NCBI RefSeq assembly: GCF_003938655.1
Contig: NZ_RJJT01000011.1
Location: forward strand, 62,001-126,000
From: Rhizobium pisi
GTDB lineage: Bacteria > Pseudomonadota > Alphaproteobacteria > Rhizobiales > Rhizobiaceae
Reading direction: 5' to 3'
Length of the DNA stretch: 64,000 bases
Of this stretch, positions 8,656 through 18,832 are shown piece by piece. A program made the translations under genes and the position numbers. Within the stretch, counting starts at the first letter, position 1. Each line of letters begins with the position of its first letter. The notes below the pieces were generated by a model. It made no database searches. It was not told where the DNA came from and worked only from the letters and a program-made list of their open reading frames with translations.

Positions 8656-9594
8656 TCAGGATTGCGGCGTGGTGGCCTTGCGCGCCTCCTTCTGCCCGAT
8701 ACCCAACTGGTGCTCGCGATAGATGATGAAGATGCCGGCAGCGACCACGATGACCGTGCCGATCAGCATGGTAACGCTCGGGACGTCGCCAAAGACGAAA
8801 TAGGCGACGATGCCGCCGAGCAGGATCGACGTGTATTCGAACGGCGCGATCGTGGAGACATCGGCATGACGGTAACTTTCCGTCAGCAGGATCTGCGCGA
8901 CGCCGCCGCAAAAGCCGGCCGCGATCAGGCAGAACGCCGAAGGCCATGGCAGGACCAGCCAGCCGAACGGAAGAGACGCCAGCGAAAAGACCGAGGCGGT
9001 GATCGAGAAATAAAGCACGATCGTCGTGGTCTTCTCCTCCTCGACGAGGCGGCGCACCTGGATCATCGCCATGCCGCCAAGAACGGCCGAGAGCAGCACC
9101 GAGAGCGCGCCGACCGCCTGTTCGGCCTCCATGCCGCCGTCGCGAAACAGCGTAAGCTTCGGCCAGGAGACGATGGCGACGCCGACGATGCCGAACAACA
9201 CGGCGCTCCAGCGATAGATGCGCACGGTCTCACCGAGAAAAACTGCGGCGAAGATGACGGCGACGAGCGGCATCGCGTAGCCGAGCGCGATTGCCTCCGG
9301 CAGTGGCAGGTGCAAGAGGCCATAGAAGCCGAAACCCATCGACATGATGCCGATCGTGCCGCGCTTGAGATGCCCAATCGGATTGGCCGTATAGAAAGCC
9401 GACTGCAACTGCCTGTTATAGGCGAGAAACGCCATGATCGGAAAGAGCGCGAAGAAGGACCGGCAGAAGGTGACCTGCCCCGGCGGAATATCCGAGCCGG
9501 CCAGTTTGATGAAAGTCTGCATGGCCAGGAAGACCACGACCGACGAGACTTTGAGCGTAATGCCCCTCATCGGATTTCTGAGAACCGAGTGCAT
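8656..9594 (-). CDS. DMT-superfamily EamA transporter
   Basis: This 312-residue integral inner-membrane protein has about ten predicted helices arranged as two EamA repeats, the usual layout for drug/metabolite or amino-acid exporters of the DMT superfamily. The N-terminus (MHSVLRNPMRGITLKVSSVVVFLAMQ) leads straight into the first helix, and this ATG fits better than a longer upstream frame. A short basic tail ends the protein. The gene stands alone, with a 340-base gap upstream to a divergently read gene. The substrate is not predictable from sequence. Confidence 0.85.
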   Translation of the reverse strand: MHSVLRNPMRGITLKVSSVVVFLAMQTFIKLAGSDIPPGQVTFCRSFFALFPIMAFLAYNRQLQSAFYTANPIGHLKRGTIGIMSMGFGFYGLLHLPLPEAIALGYAMPLVAVIFAAVFLGETVRIYRWSAVLFGIVGVAIVSWPKLTLFRDGGMEAEQAVGALSVLLSAVLGGMAMIQVRRLVEEEKTTTIVLYFSITASVFSLASLPFGWLVLPWPSAFCLIAAGFCGGVAQILLTESYRHADVSTIAPFEYTSILLGGIVAYFVFGDVPSVTMLIGTVIVVAAGIFIIYREHQLGIGQKEARKATTPQS

Positions 9595-9934
9595 GATCCT
9601 GGCTCTTGATGCTGACTTAACAGGGTGGGAGACGCGTTCGACTCGGGAACGCAGCGGATGATTTCCGGCATCGTAACGAAAGAAAATTCCGATGGGCGAA
9701 AAAACCGCAGGCAATCCAGGAGAATCGCAAAATCACTTCCGCACCTGCTCGATCTGCGCAGGTACATCCGCATTGCGTCGAAAACTCTCTTCCTTGAGGT
9801 CATTCCCCCTAAAATGTCCGCCCACGGCCGCTTGGCATTAACCAATTGAAAACCATAGCCGAGCATCGTTTTTCGTCATCTAGTTGAAAAACACCTTCAC
9901 CGCCAAACGATTGCCCACGCTCCAGGATACTTTG
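9595..9934. other. 340-bp divergent intergenic region
   Basis: This stretch separates the exporter gene (leftward) and the receptor-tip gene (rightward) and must hold both promoters. A weak TTGGCA with AT-rich sequence around 9833-9860 could serve the rightward gene, and an imperfect ACCTG...CAGGT repeat lies near 9757. I see no convincing reading frame or RNA gene. Confidence 0.4.
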
Positions 9935-11041
9935 ATGAAGCCGCTTAGCGCAGAAACAATTGCCCAATCGCAGACTGCGACACCGCGCTCCATGCGCGTC
10001 GTTACCGACGGCATCAGCACCGACCTTGAGCGCTTCAGCGCCGACAACACGCATATCGTCAAGCAGATCAAGCTGCTTGCGATCAATGCGCTGATCGAGG
10101 CGGCAAGAGCGGGCGAGACCGGGAAGGGCTTTGCGGTCGTCGCCAACGAGGTACAGCGGCTGGCACAGATTGCAACCGACATCACCGGCAGGTTCGAGAG
10201 CAACGTCCTCGGCCGCATCGGCCTCAGCCGCGCCATGGCCGATTCACTCGTCGAGGAGATGGAGGGGGTGCGCCTGACGGATCTCGCGCAGACGCTGGTG
10301 CAGCTCATCGTTCGCAATCTCTTCGAGCGCACGGCCGATGTGCGCTGGTGGGCAACGGACCCGGCACTCTGGCAGACGCTGCAGGAACCGGGCCGGGAAA
10401 CCGTCGCCTTCGCGGCGGAGCGTCTCGGCGCCATCAACCGTTTCTACACCGTCTATCTCGATCTAGTCATGACCGATCTCTCGGGCAAGGTGATCGCTTC
10501 CGCCAATCCCCATTTCCAGCGCAAGATCGGCGGCACGAGCCTTTCCGGCGATCCGTGGTTCCGTGCGGCATCGGCTTGTGCTTCCGGCGACTCGTATATC
10601 GTCGACGAGGTCAAATCCAGCCCGCTCCACGACAACAGGCATGCGCTTGTTTATGCGACCGGCATTCGCGAAAACGGCAAGCTCGACGGGCGACTGATCG
10701 GCACGCTCGGCGTCTATTTCGACTGGCAGAACCAGGGCCAGGCGATCGTCGAGAAAGAGGCGAACCTGCCGCCGCAGCTGGCGGAAAAGACGACGGTCAT
10801 GCTGCTCGACGGCAAGAGCCGGGTCATCGCTACCACCAATCCCGCGCTGCTCTTTTCCCATTTCGCGCTCGCCAACCCATCCGGCCAGGCAAAAGGCAGC
10901 TACTACGACAACAACGGCTCGATCGTCGCCTTCGCGCGCACCCTCGGCTACGAGGATTATGACGGGCTCGGCTGGTATGGCGTCGTCGTGCAACGGACGG
11001 AAAGCGATGCGGCGATCAAGATGGCACTCAATCTTAAATAG
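9935..11041 (+). CDS. Soluble chemoreceptor-tip plus Cache-like sensor protein
   Basis: This 368-residue protein joins two parts in an unusual order. Near the N-terminus lies a close match to the chemoreceptor hairpin tip ([20 protein letters not shown], then [12 protein letters not shown]), the region that contacts CheA and CheW in ordinary receptors. The C-terminal two thirds (about 145-355) resemble a Cache/PAS-like ligand-binding fold ([32 protein letters not shown]). There is no membrane helix, HAMP domain or methylation helix of normal length. The ATG at 9935 is preceded by AGGA at a seven-base spacing; a TTG at 9884 would add 17 residues. It may be a cytoplasmic sensor feeding into, or competing with, the chemosensory array. 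That role is inference. Confidence 0.75.
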   Translation: MKPLSAETIAQSQTATPRSMRVVTDGISTDLERFSADNTHIVKQIKLLAINALIEAARAGETGKGFAVVANEVQRLAQIATDITGRFESNVLGRIGLSRAMADSLVEEMEGVRLTDLAQTLVQLIVRNLFERTADVRWWATDPALWQTLQEPGRETVAFAAERLGAINRFYTVYLDLVMTDLSGKVIASANPHFQRKIGGTSLSGDPWFRAASACASGDSYIVDEVKSSPLHDNRHALVYATGIRENGKLDGRLIGTLGVYFDWQNQGQAIVEKEANLPPQLAEKTTVMLLDGKSRVIATTNPALLFSHFALANPSGQAKGSYYDNNGSIVAFARTLGYEDYDGLGWYGVVVQRTESDAAIKMALNLK

Positions 11042-11224
11042 TCGCATCAAAGCAGCCGCACCCACTGGTTTCAAACGGAATATTTGACCGGGAACTTCAT
11101 GTTCAAGGGCAATTTGCTTTAACTTTAGTTCAGACTTTAATGTAATTATGCCCGGCAAATTTATGGCAGAGTGCGCCCGCCTCTGTATTCCGCGATTGTC
11201 CAATAACGGTCTTCAGGAACCACC

Positions 11225-13873
11225 ATGCGAACAGATACCGGCCAGGTTATTCATCTGGCAGACTACCGCCCCACCGACTTCGTACTGGAACGCGTGGACC
11301 TGACCTTCGAACTCGACCCGACGGAGACAAAGGTCGAGGCCCGTCTTATCTTTCACCGCCGCCCGGGCGCAGATCCCACGGCACCGATCGTTCTTGACGG
11401 CGACGAACTGACCCTGTCGGGGCTGCTGTTCGACCAGGTGGAGCTGGACCCTTCGCGCTACGACGCCACCGCGGACAGCCTGACGGTGCGCGACCTGCCT
11501 GAAAGCGCGCCGTTCGAGCTGACGATCACCACGATCATCAATCCCGAGGCCAACACCAAGCTGATGGGCCTTTACCGCACAAGCGGAATCTATTGCACGC
11601 AGTGCGAGGCGGAGGGCTTCCGCCGCATCACCTATTTCCCCGACCGGCCGGATGTGCTCGCGCCGTTTACGGTCAACATCATCGCCGACAAGGACGCCAA
11701 TCCGCTGCTCTTGTCGAACGGCAACTTCCTCGGCGGCGCGGGCTACGGCCCCGGCAAGCATTTCGCCGCCTGGTTCGACCCTCATCCGAAGCCGAGCTAT
11801 CTCTTCGCGCTCGTCGCCGGCGATCTCGGCGTCGTCGAAGACACGTTCACGACCATGTCCGGCCGTGAAGTGGTGCTGAAGATCTACGTCGAGCACGGCA
11901 AGGAGCCGCGCGCGGCCTATGCCATGGACGCGCTGAAACGCTCGATGAAGTGGGACGAAGAGGTCTTCGGCCGCGAATATGATCTCGATATCTTCATGAT
12001 CGTCGCCGTCTCCGACTTCAACATGGGGGCGATGGAGAACAAGGGTCTCAACATCTTCAACGACAAATACGTGCTTGCCGACCCCGAGATCGCGACCGAT
12101 GCCGACTACGCCAATATCGAGACGATCATCGCGCATGAATATTTCCACAACTGGACCGGCAACCGTATCACCTGCCGCGACTGGTTCCAGCTCTGCCTCA
12201 AGGAAGGCCTGACGGTCTATCGCGACCACGAATTCTCATCCGACCAGCGCTCGCGCCCGGTCAAGCGCATTGCAGAGGTGCGCCATCTGAAATCGGAGCA
12301 GTTTCCCGAGGACGGCGGCCCACTCGCTCATCCGGTGCGGCCGACGAAATATCGAGAGATCAACAATTTCTATACGACGACGGTCTACGAGAAGGGCAGC
12401 GAAGTCACGCGGATGATCGCGACGCTGCTCGGGAAGGACGGCTTCAAGAAGGGCATGGACCTCTATTTCGACCGCCACGACGGCCAGGCCGTGACGATCG
12501 AGGATTTCGTCAAATGCTTCGAAGAGGCGAGCGGGCGCGACCTCGCGCAATTTTCGCTCTGGTACCACCAGGCCGGCACGCCGCTCGTCACCGCATCGGG
12601 CAGCTACGATGCCGCGGCCGCCAGCTTCACCCTGTCGCTCGAACAGATGACGCCTGCCACCCCCGGTCAACCGGATAAAGAGCCGATGCATATTCCCCTG
12701 AGCGTCGCTCTCTTCGGCGAAAACGGCGGCAAGATCGAGCCGACTTTGGTCGAGGGCGCCGAATATGCCGGCGAAGTGCTGCATCTCACTGGCCGCACGC
12801 AGACGGCGGTCTTCCATGGCGTTGGATCGCGGCCGGTCGTTTCGATCAACCGCAGTTTCTCGGCTCCGATCAACCTGCATTTCGATCAGAGCCCGGCCGA
12901 TCTCGCCCATCTTGCCCGCCATGAGACTGACCATTTCGCCCGCTGGCAGTCGCTGACCGACCTCGCACTGCCGAACCTCCTGAAAGCGGCGCGCGATGCC
13001 CGCGAGGGCAAGCCGGTGGTCTGCGAGGTGACTTTCGTCGAGACGCTGATTGCGGCCGCCGCCGATGAGAGCCTCGAACCCGCCTTTCGCGCCCAGGCGC
13101 TGGCGCTGCCGAGCGAATCCGACATCGCCCGCGAACTCGGCAGCAACAACGATCCCGATGCCATTCATGCCGGCCGGCAAGCGATCCTGAAACAGATCGC
13201 CGATGCAGGAAGGGACGTCTTTGCCACCCTCTACGCAACAATGACGACATCGGGCGATTTCAGACCGGACGCAAAAAGCGCCGGCCTGCGCGCACTGCGC
13301 AATGCCGCCCTCACCTATCTCTCTCATGCCGAAGAGACGCCGGCTCGTGCCAAGGCCGCTTTCGATGCGGCCAACAACATGACCGATCTCAGCCATGCGC
13401 TGACGATCCTGGCCCATCGTTTCCCCGACAGCGCGGAGACGAGCGAGGCGCTGGCGACATTCCGTGACCGTTTCGCGGAGAATGCGCTCGTCATCGACAA
13501 ATGGTTTGCGATCCAGGCCGGCATTCCGGGCGCGAAAACCCTGGATCGGGTCCGCACACTGATGGACAATCCGCTTTTCAAGCGGACCAACCCGAACCGG
13601 ATGCGCTCTCTCGTCGGCAGCTTCGCCTTCAGCAATCCGACCGGCTTCGGCCGCGCCGACGGCGAAGGCTACCGCTTTCTGGCCGACCAGATTCTCGATA
13701 TCGACGGGCGCAACCCGCAGCTTGCCGCACGCATCCTCACCTCCATGCGCTCCTGGCGCTCTCTGGAACCGGCGCGTGCCGATCATGCTCGCGCCGCGCT
13801 CCTTGAGATCGAACGGGCTCCGGCTCTTTCGACCGACGTGCGCGACATCGTCGAACGCACGCTTAAGGGGTAA
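11225..13873 (+). CDS. pepN: Aminopeptidase N
   Basis: This 882-residue M1-family zinc metallopeptidase removes N-terminal residues from peptides in the cytoplasm. The substrate-recognition motif GAMENKG lies near residues 265-271, and the zinc site HEYFH near 303-307, with the third ligand Glu in the following LKEG. Length and motif order fit bacterial PepN, including the shorter C-terminal helical region. No signal peptide is present. AGGAACCACC precedes the ATG at good spacing. The gene has its own AT-rich upstream region and a GC-rich hairpin just after the stop, so it is probably monocistronic. Confidence 0.96.
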   Translation: MRTDTGQVIHLADYRPTDFVLERVDLTFELDPTETKVEARLIFHRRPGADPTAPIVLDGDELTLSGLLFDQVELDPSRYDATADSLTVRDLPESAPFELTITTIINPEANTKLMGLYRTSGIYCTQCEAEGFRRITYFPDRPDVLAPFTVNIIADKDANPLLLSNGNFLGGAGYGPGKHFAAWFDPHPKPSYLFALVAGDLGVVEDTFTTMSGREVVLKIYVEHGKEPRAAYAMDALKRSMKWDEEVFGREYDLDIFMIVAVSDFNMGAMENKGLNIFNDKYVLADPEIATDADYANIETIIAHEYFHNWTGNRITCRDWFQLCLKEGLTVYRDHEFSSDQRSRPVKRIAEVRHLKSEQFPEDGGPLAHPVRPTKYREINNFYTTTVYEKGSEVTRMIATLLGKDGFKKGMDLYFDRHDGQAVTIEDFVKCFEEASGRDLAQFSLWYHQAGTPLVTASGSYDAAAASFTLSLEQMTPATPGQPDKEPMHIPLSVALFGENGGKIEPTLVEGAEYAGEVLHLTGRTQTAVFHGVGSRPVVSINRSFSAPINLHFDQSPADLAHLARHETDHFARWQSLTDLALPNLLKAARDAREGKPVVCEVTFVETLIAAAADESLEPAFRAQALALPSESDIARELGSNNDPDAIHAGRQAILKQIADAGRDVFATLYATMTTSGDFRPDAKSAGLRALRNAALTYLSHAEETPARAKAAFDAANNMTDLSHALTILAHRFPDSAETSEALATFRDRFAENALVIDKWFAIQAGIPGAKTLDRVRTLMDNPLFKRTNPNRMRSLVGSFAFSNPTGFGRADGEGYRFLADQILDIDGRNPQLAARILTSMRSWRSLEPARADHARAALLEIERAPALSTDVRDIVERTLKG

Positions 13874-13886
13874 TTTGTTTCGGCCA

Positions 13887-13909
13887 GCCGCCGCACAAAA
13901 TGCGGCGGC
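13887..13909 (+). terminator. GC-rich hairpin after pepN
   Basis: GCCGCCGCA pairs perfectly with TGCGGCGGC across a CAAAA loop, 14 bases past the pepN stop. No T-tract follows, so termination may need Rho. Confidence 0.5.
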
Positions 13910-13959
13910 CAGCCGTCAAATGATTCGAATCACCCGGAAAAACCCGAAAATATAAATAG

Positions 13960-13974
13960 TTAACGGATTTTTAC
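13960..13974 (+). promoter_or_regulatory. CtrA-box-like sequence upstream of the PleC-like kinase
   Basis: TTAA, seven bases, then TTAC matches the alphaproteobacterial CtrA consensus (TTAA-N7-TTAA) except for the last base. It sits about 90 bases before the start of a kinase expected to act in the DivK-CtrA phosphorelay. A single short degenerate site is weak evidence. Confidence 0.28.
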
Positions 13975-14065
13975 CTTTGCCTCTGGACAAGGCGAATCAC
14001 CCATGATTCTCTAGGTCAGGTTCGAGCGAGCGGCGCGCGAATCACATGAGGGACAAGGCGAAGAG

Positions 14066-16375
14066 ATGATGGACGTGCGGCGGGCAACCGTGGCCGGAGG
14101 ACGGCTGCGTGTCGATTTTGACGGGCTGAAAGCCTGGCGAGGCAGCCTTTCCGGTCATGCGACATCGGAGCCGCTGCTTCGTCATCTGCCAAAGGCGGAG
14201 CTCATCTTGAAGCGCGCCATTCCGGCGCTGATCGTCGCCTTCCTCACCGTCGTCGCCGCCTCACATTTCTTCGGCATGATGAGTGAATACGGCCGGATGG
14301 AGGCCTCAGCCCGCCACGCCACCGCCCTTTCGGCGGCGACCGCCTCTGCCGTCTTTGCCGATGCGGCCGATATCTTCGACAGCGGCGATATCACCCAAGC
14401 ACAGGACCGGCTTGCCAAGTTCCTGCCGCAGGACCGGCTGGACAGCGGCGCCTTCGTGCTGCTCGTGCAGGCAAGCGGCAAGGTTTTTGCCGCGACGACC
14501 GCCGGGCTTTCGCATGTCGGCAGCAATGTCGGCGACTTCTTCCCCGAGGTCTCGGCGATCCGGCGCTTCGGCGATCGCGCCGGCGTCATCGAAACGACGA
14601 TCGGCGGCGTTCCGCACTATGCCGAGATCACGCTGATGGGCAATGCCGGCGGCTATATCGTTGCCGCCACCTCGCTCGACGAGATCGGCCGGCTCTGGCG
14701 TGAGGAACTGGCGCTCAACGTGACGCTGTTTGCCGGCATCTCCTCGATCCTGCTCGTTATCCTCTATGCTTATTACACGCAGGTGAAGCGCGCCCGCGAC
14801 GCCGACGACATCTTCCTGGAATCGAACTTGCGGGTCGAGACGGCGCTGTCGCGCGGCCGCTGCGGCCTCTGGGATTTCGATTTCGAGAACCGCGAATTCT
14901 TCTGGTCGCGCTCAATGTACGACATGCTCGGCCTGCCCGGTTCCGACAAGACGATGGGCTTCGGCGAGGCAGCACGGCTGATGCATCCCGATGACGGCGG
15001 GCTGTACGAGATCGCGCGCGCCATCGCCAATGGCCACTCCGGCCAGGTCGACCAGATCTTTCGCATGCGCCATGCCGGCGGCCATTACGTCTGGATGCGG
15101 GCCCGCGCCCAGGTGATCCGCAGCAATTCCGGCCGCATGCACCTGATCGGCATCGCTATGGACGTGACCGAACAGCATCGGCTTGCCCAGCGCTATGCGG
15201 AAGCCGACCAGCGGCTCGCCGATGCCATCGAATGCACCTCGGAGGCCTTCGTGCTCTGGGACAAGAACGATCGCCTCGTCATGTGCAACACCCATTTCCA
15301 GCAGGCCTATGGGCTGCCGGACAGCGTGCTCGTGCCCGGCACCGAGCGCTCGATCGTCAATGCCGCTGCCGCCCGCCCCGTCATCGAACGGCGGATCGCC
15401 GATGCCGACGGCTCCGGCTATTCGCGTACGACCGAGGTGCAGCTTGCCGACGAGCGCTGGCTGCAGATCAACGAACGGCGCACCCGCGACGGCGGGCGGG
15501 TCTCGGTCGGGACCGATATCACCTTGATGAAACGTCACCAGGAGCGGCTGCGCGAATCCGAACGCCGGCTGATGGCGACGATCGGCGATCTCTCCGCCTC
15601 GCGCCAGACGCTGGAGGCCCAGAAATCCGAGCTTTCGACTGCTAACGCCAACTACCAGGCGGAGAAGGAGCGCGCCGAGGCCGCCAACAAGGCGAAATCG
15701 GAATTCCTCGCCAACATGTCGCATGAGCTGCGCACACCGCTGAACGCTATCCTCGGCTTCTCGGAAATCCTGCAGAACCAGATGTTCGGCCCGCTCGGCT
15801 CGCTGAAATACGACGAATATGCCCGTGATATCCACGACAGCGGCAAACATCTGCTCAACGTCATCAACGACATCCTCGACATGTCGAAGATCGAGGCCGG
15901 ACACCTCAGGCTGCACCGCGAGCGTATCGACCTCGTGCCGCTGATTGAGGAAAGCCTGCGCTTCACCGCCATTCCGGCGGCTGAGAAAAATATCGTCATC
16001 GACCAGCGCATCTGCTCCGGCCTGACGCTAATGGCCGACCGCCGGGCGATGAAACAGGTGCTGCTCAACCTGCTCTCCAATGCCGTGAAATTCACCGACA
16101 ATGGCGGTCGCATTGCGGTGCGCACACGCCGCATCGACGGCACCGTCGTCGTCACCATAGCCGACACCGGCATCGGCATTCCGCGCTCGGCGCTCTCCAA
16201 GATCGGCCAGCCCTTCGAACAGGTGCAGAGCCAGTATGCCAAGAGCAAGGGCGGCTCCGGCCTCGGGCTCGCCATCTCCCGCTCGCTGACCTCACTGCAT
16301 GGCGGGCGCATGAAGATCCGCTCTCGCGAAGCGATCGGCACCGTGATCTCGCTGCGCATTCCGGATGATGTCTAG
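14066..16375 (+). CDS. pleC: PAS-domain sensor histidine kinase, PleC/DivJ-like
   Basis: This 769-residue membrane kinase has a first membrane helix near residues 50-72, an extracytoplasmic sensor region, a second helix near 217-238, two PAS domains (about 255-370 and 380-490), a coiled coil, and a HisKA domain with phospho-acceptor His553 in FLANMSHELRTPLNAILGF. N, G1 and G2 ATP-binding boxes follow (LLNLLSNAVKF, ADTGIGIP, GGSGLGLAI). The HisKA stretch EILQNQMFGPLG and its surroundings are characteristic of the PleC/DivJ group, which phosphorylates or dephosphorylates the cell-cycle regulator DivK. Position next to pepN and glnE agrees with my memory of the PleC locus in Sinorhizobium. The symbol is an orthology inference; DivJ-like activity cannot be excluded. 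Confidence 0.75.
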   Translation: MMDVRRATVAGGRLRVDFDGLKAWRGSLSGHATSEPLLRHLPKAELILKRAIPALIVAFLTVVAASHFFGMMSEYGRMEASARHATALSAATASAVFADAADIFDSGDITQAQDRLAKFLPQDRLDSGAFVLLVQASGKVFAATTAGLSHVGSNVGDFFPEVSAIRRFGDRAGVIETTIGGVPHYAEITLMGNAGGYIVAATSLDEIGRLWREELALNVTLFAGISSILLVILYAYYTQVKRARDADDIFLESNLRVETALSRGRCGLWDFDFENREFFWSRSMYDMLGLPGSDKTMGFGEAARLMHPDDGGLYEIARAIANGHSGQVDQIFRMRHAGGHYVWMRARAQVIRSNSGRMHLIGIAMDVTEQHRLAQRYAEADQRLADAIECTSEAFVLWDKNDRLVMCNTHFQQAYGLPDSVLVPGTERSIVNAAAARPVIERRIADADGSGYSRTTEVQLADERWLQINERRTRDGGRVSVGTDITLMKRHQERLRESERRLMATIGDLSASRQTLEAQKSELSTANANYQAEKERAEAANKAKSEFLANMSHELRTPLNAILGFSEILQNQMFGPLGSLKYDEYARDIHDSGKHLLNVINDILDMSKIEAGHLRLHRERIDLVPLIEESLRFTAIPAAEKNIVIDQRICSGLTLMADRRAMKQVLLNLLSNAVKFTDNGGRIAVRTRRIDGTVVVTIADTGIGIPRSALSKIGQPFEQVQSQYAKSKGGSGLGLAISRSLTSLHGGRMKIRSREAIGTVISLRIPDDV

Positions 16376-16813
16376 GGTCGCTCCATATTAAACGAAAGAT
16401 TCGGGGCGACGGCATCAAGCACCCGATGAATCAGCCGGTTATCCCTCTGCCTCGGGGCAAGCGGGAATGGATCACGTACCCCGGCAATGGTTTCGAACTC
16501 CATCTAACGCCCGTCGTTGCCCGTCCGTGTGATACTTGTGTCATACGGCTCCACGAAGTTCCGCGCCAACAATGAAACTTGCGGAAACACTAATGTATCC
16601 AAAATGCGAAGTAAAAATTGCGTTTACGCCGCACAATTTATGCGGATATGCGAAGGTAATGATTTAGCAACTGCCGCAACCGATAACTGGTCCATAGCTG
16701 ACAAACACTCTTCATCTGCCTGCTCAGCTTAAACAAATCAATTTCCGTTGGATGAATCACTCATCCGACTACCGTTTCTGCGAGCTATTCTCAGGATCTT
16801 AAGACGGGGGATC
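16376..16813 (+). other. 438-bp intergenic region before the chemoreceptor gene
   Basis: This relatively AT-rich stretch follows the kinase gene and must carry the promoter of the chemoreceptor gene. I see no clear sigma-70 promoter and no good operator. A 71-codon frame (16517-16732) lacks a ribosome site and a coding-like composition, so I do not call it a gene. Confidence 0.4.
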
Positions 16814-18799
16814 ATGACGACATCCCGTCAGCTTTCCATACAGAGAAATCTAATGTTGCCGTCATCCTTCTTCTCCCGCATCAGCTCCAAACTTGCAATC
16901 ATGTCTGGTCTCGGAATGGTCATGGTCATCACCATGCTGACGACCACGTGGCTGACGAACCGAATGGTCGGCGAAAGCTCCAGTCTCGAACGGCAACAGC
17001 TGATCATTTCGCGTAATGCCGTGGATACCAAGGCTTCTGTTCGAGGCATGCAGGTCGGCGTACGCGACCTCCGCCTTGCCGATTCGACGGACAAGGTTGC
17101 GGCTGCCGTTGCCTTCATAACCGAGAACCACGAATCGGCGAGCAAATACCTGAACGAGGCGATATCCGCCATGGCAGTGGGTGTCGACTCGGATCGAATG
17201 CAGAAGGTCAAGGGCATGACCGACGCTTACTTCGCCTTGGCGGGCGATCTCGCGAAGGTCATCGGCGCAAAGCTCGGTCAATCGGCGACTGATACAAACC
17301 TGAAAGGGCAAGAGGAAGAACTTAGGGCAAAGCTCCTGGGAATTGCTCAAAATGCGACCAAGACGTTGGACGAGGGCGTTAACGCCGCCAAGGAGAGTGC
17401 GCAGCAAGCAGACGTTGACAAGATCGCGATCCAAAGTTTGGCCCAGAAGCTGAATCTCGGTGTTGGCATGCTTGTTCTCATGACTCTCGCAGCGTCCGCT
17501 GCTTTCGGCAGCCGCGCTATCGCCAAGCCGATTGCGCGGATCACCAGCGCGATGGGCAATCTCGCTTCCGGCGATACAACGGCACAGGTCCCGTTCGTCG
17601 GTCGTCTGGATGAGATCGGGGCAATGGCGGCCGCGGTGGACGTATTCCGGGAAGCGGCCATTACCAACAGCCGTCTCGAAGGTGACGCACGGGCGTCGCG
17701 TGAACAACAGGACGCCGAGCGGGCCGCTACGCAGAAGCGCATGGAAATGGAAGCCGAGCAACTGCGCTTTGCCTCCGAACATCTCGGTGCCGGCCTGAAG
17801 CGCTTGGCGGCCGGTGACCTGGCCTTTCAGCTGAACGAGGCTTTTGCACCGGATTTCGAACCTCTGCGCCGTGATTTCAACGAGTCGGTCCGCCAGCTGA
17901 ATGCGGCCCTGTCCACGATGGCTGAGAGCATCACCATTATGGACGGCGGCACACGCGAAATCGCCACTGGCGCCGGGGATCTCGCCAAACGCACCGAGCA
18001 GCAGGCCGCCTCGCTGGAGGAGACCGCAGCCGCGCTCGATCAGATCACCGCCAATGTCAGCTCGTCGACGAAGACGACGGAAGAAGCCCGCACCGTCGCT
18101 ACCCAGGCCAACCAGAGTGCGGCGAAATCCGCCGAGGTGGTTTCACAGGCCGAAGAGGCGATGCGGCGGATCGAGCAGAGCGCACAGCAGATCTCCAACA
18201 TCATCGGCGTCATCGACGAGATCGCCTTCCAGACCAATCTGTTGGCGCTCAACGCCGGGGTCGAGGCGGCGCGTGCCGGCGAGGCAGGCAAGGGCTTTGC
18301 GGTCGTCGCGCAGGAAGTGCGCGAACTGGCGCAACGTTCGGCCAAGGCAGCCAAGGAGATCAAGGACCTCATTCAAAATTCGACGGCCGAAGTGGAAGGC
18401 GGCGTGAAGCTGGTGCACGATACCGGAGAGGCATTGAACGTCATCGGTAGCTTCATCAGGCAGATCAACGACCATATGAGCTCGATCTCCGTCTCCGCAA
18501 AGGAGCAGGCGACAGGTTTGGCGGAGATCAACACAGCGGTCAATTCGATGGACCAGAGCACGCAGCAGAATGCGGCGATGGTGGAAGAATCGACGGCTGC
18601 CGCATCAAGCCTGGCACAGGAAGCCGCGAAGCTTCGCGACCTAGTCGCTCGCTTCAAATTCGGGGCGGCCGCACCGCGCATGGCCAATCATGCCAGCCAG
18701 CCAGTCACTTCGCCTGCCCGCGCACTGACTCAGAAAATTGCCGGCGCCTTCGGCCGCGGGAGTACGGCTGTCGCCGCTCAGACGTGGGAAGAATTTTGA
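16814..18799 (+). CDS. Methyl-accepting chemotaxis protein with CheR-tether pentapeptide
   Basis: This 661-residue transmembrane chemoreceptor has a first helix at roughly residues 30-50 ([20 protein letters not shown]), a periplasmic four-helix-like sensor domain, a second helix near 220-240, HAMP segments, and a long cytoplasmic methylation and signalling coiled coil. The tip reads [20 protein letters not shown]. The protein ends in TWEEF, which matches the xWxxF pentapeptide that tethers CheR and CheB. I chose the ATG at 16814, preceded by GGGGGATC, over a TTG 66 bases upstream. No che genes are nearby, so it is an orphan receptor locus. Ligand unknown. Confidence 0.92.
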   Translation: MTTSRQLSIQRNLMLPSSFFSRISSKLAIMSGLGMVMVITMLTTTWLTNRMVGESSSLERQQLIISRNAVDTKASVRGMQVGVRDLRLADSTDKVAAAVAFITENHESASKYLNEAISAMAVGVDSDRMQKVKGMTDAYFALAGDLAKVIGAKLGQSATDTNLKGQEEELRAKLLGIAQNATKTLDEGVNAAKESAQQADVDKIAIQSLAQKLNLGVGMLVLMTLAASAAFGSRAIAKPIARITSAMGNLASGDTTAQVPFVGRLDEIGAMAAAVDVFREAAITNSRLEGDARASREQQDAERAATQKRMEMEAEQLRFASEHLGAGLKRLAAGDLAFQLNEAFAPDFEPLRRDFNESVRQLNAALSTMAESITIMDGGTREIATGAGDLAKRTEQQAASLEETAAALDQITANVSSSTKTTEEARTVATQANQSAAKSAEVVSQAEEAMRRIEQSAQQISNIIGVIDEIAFQTNLLALNAGVEAARAGEAGKGFAVVAQEVRELAQRSAKAAKEIKDLIQNSTAEVEGGVKLVHDTGEALNVIGSFIRQINDHMSSISVSAKEQATGLAEINTAVNSMDQSTQQNAAMVEESTAAASSLAQEAAKLRDLVARFKFGAAAPRMANHASQPVTSPARALTQKIAGAFGRGSTAVAAQTWEEF

Positions 18800-18832
18800 T
18801 GAGCGCTCAACTGCTGGGCTGAACTGGAATTG

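Noticed and set aside
16517..16732. A 71-codon frame between the PleC-like kinase and the chemoreceptor
   Set aside because: Composition is unlike neighbouring genes, there is no ribosome site, and the region is more likely promoter.
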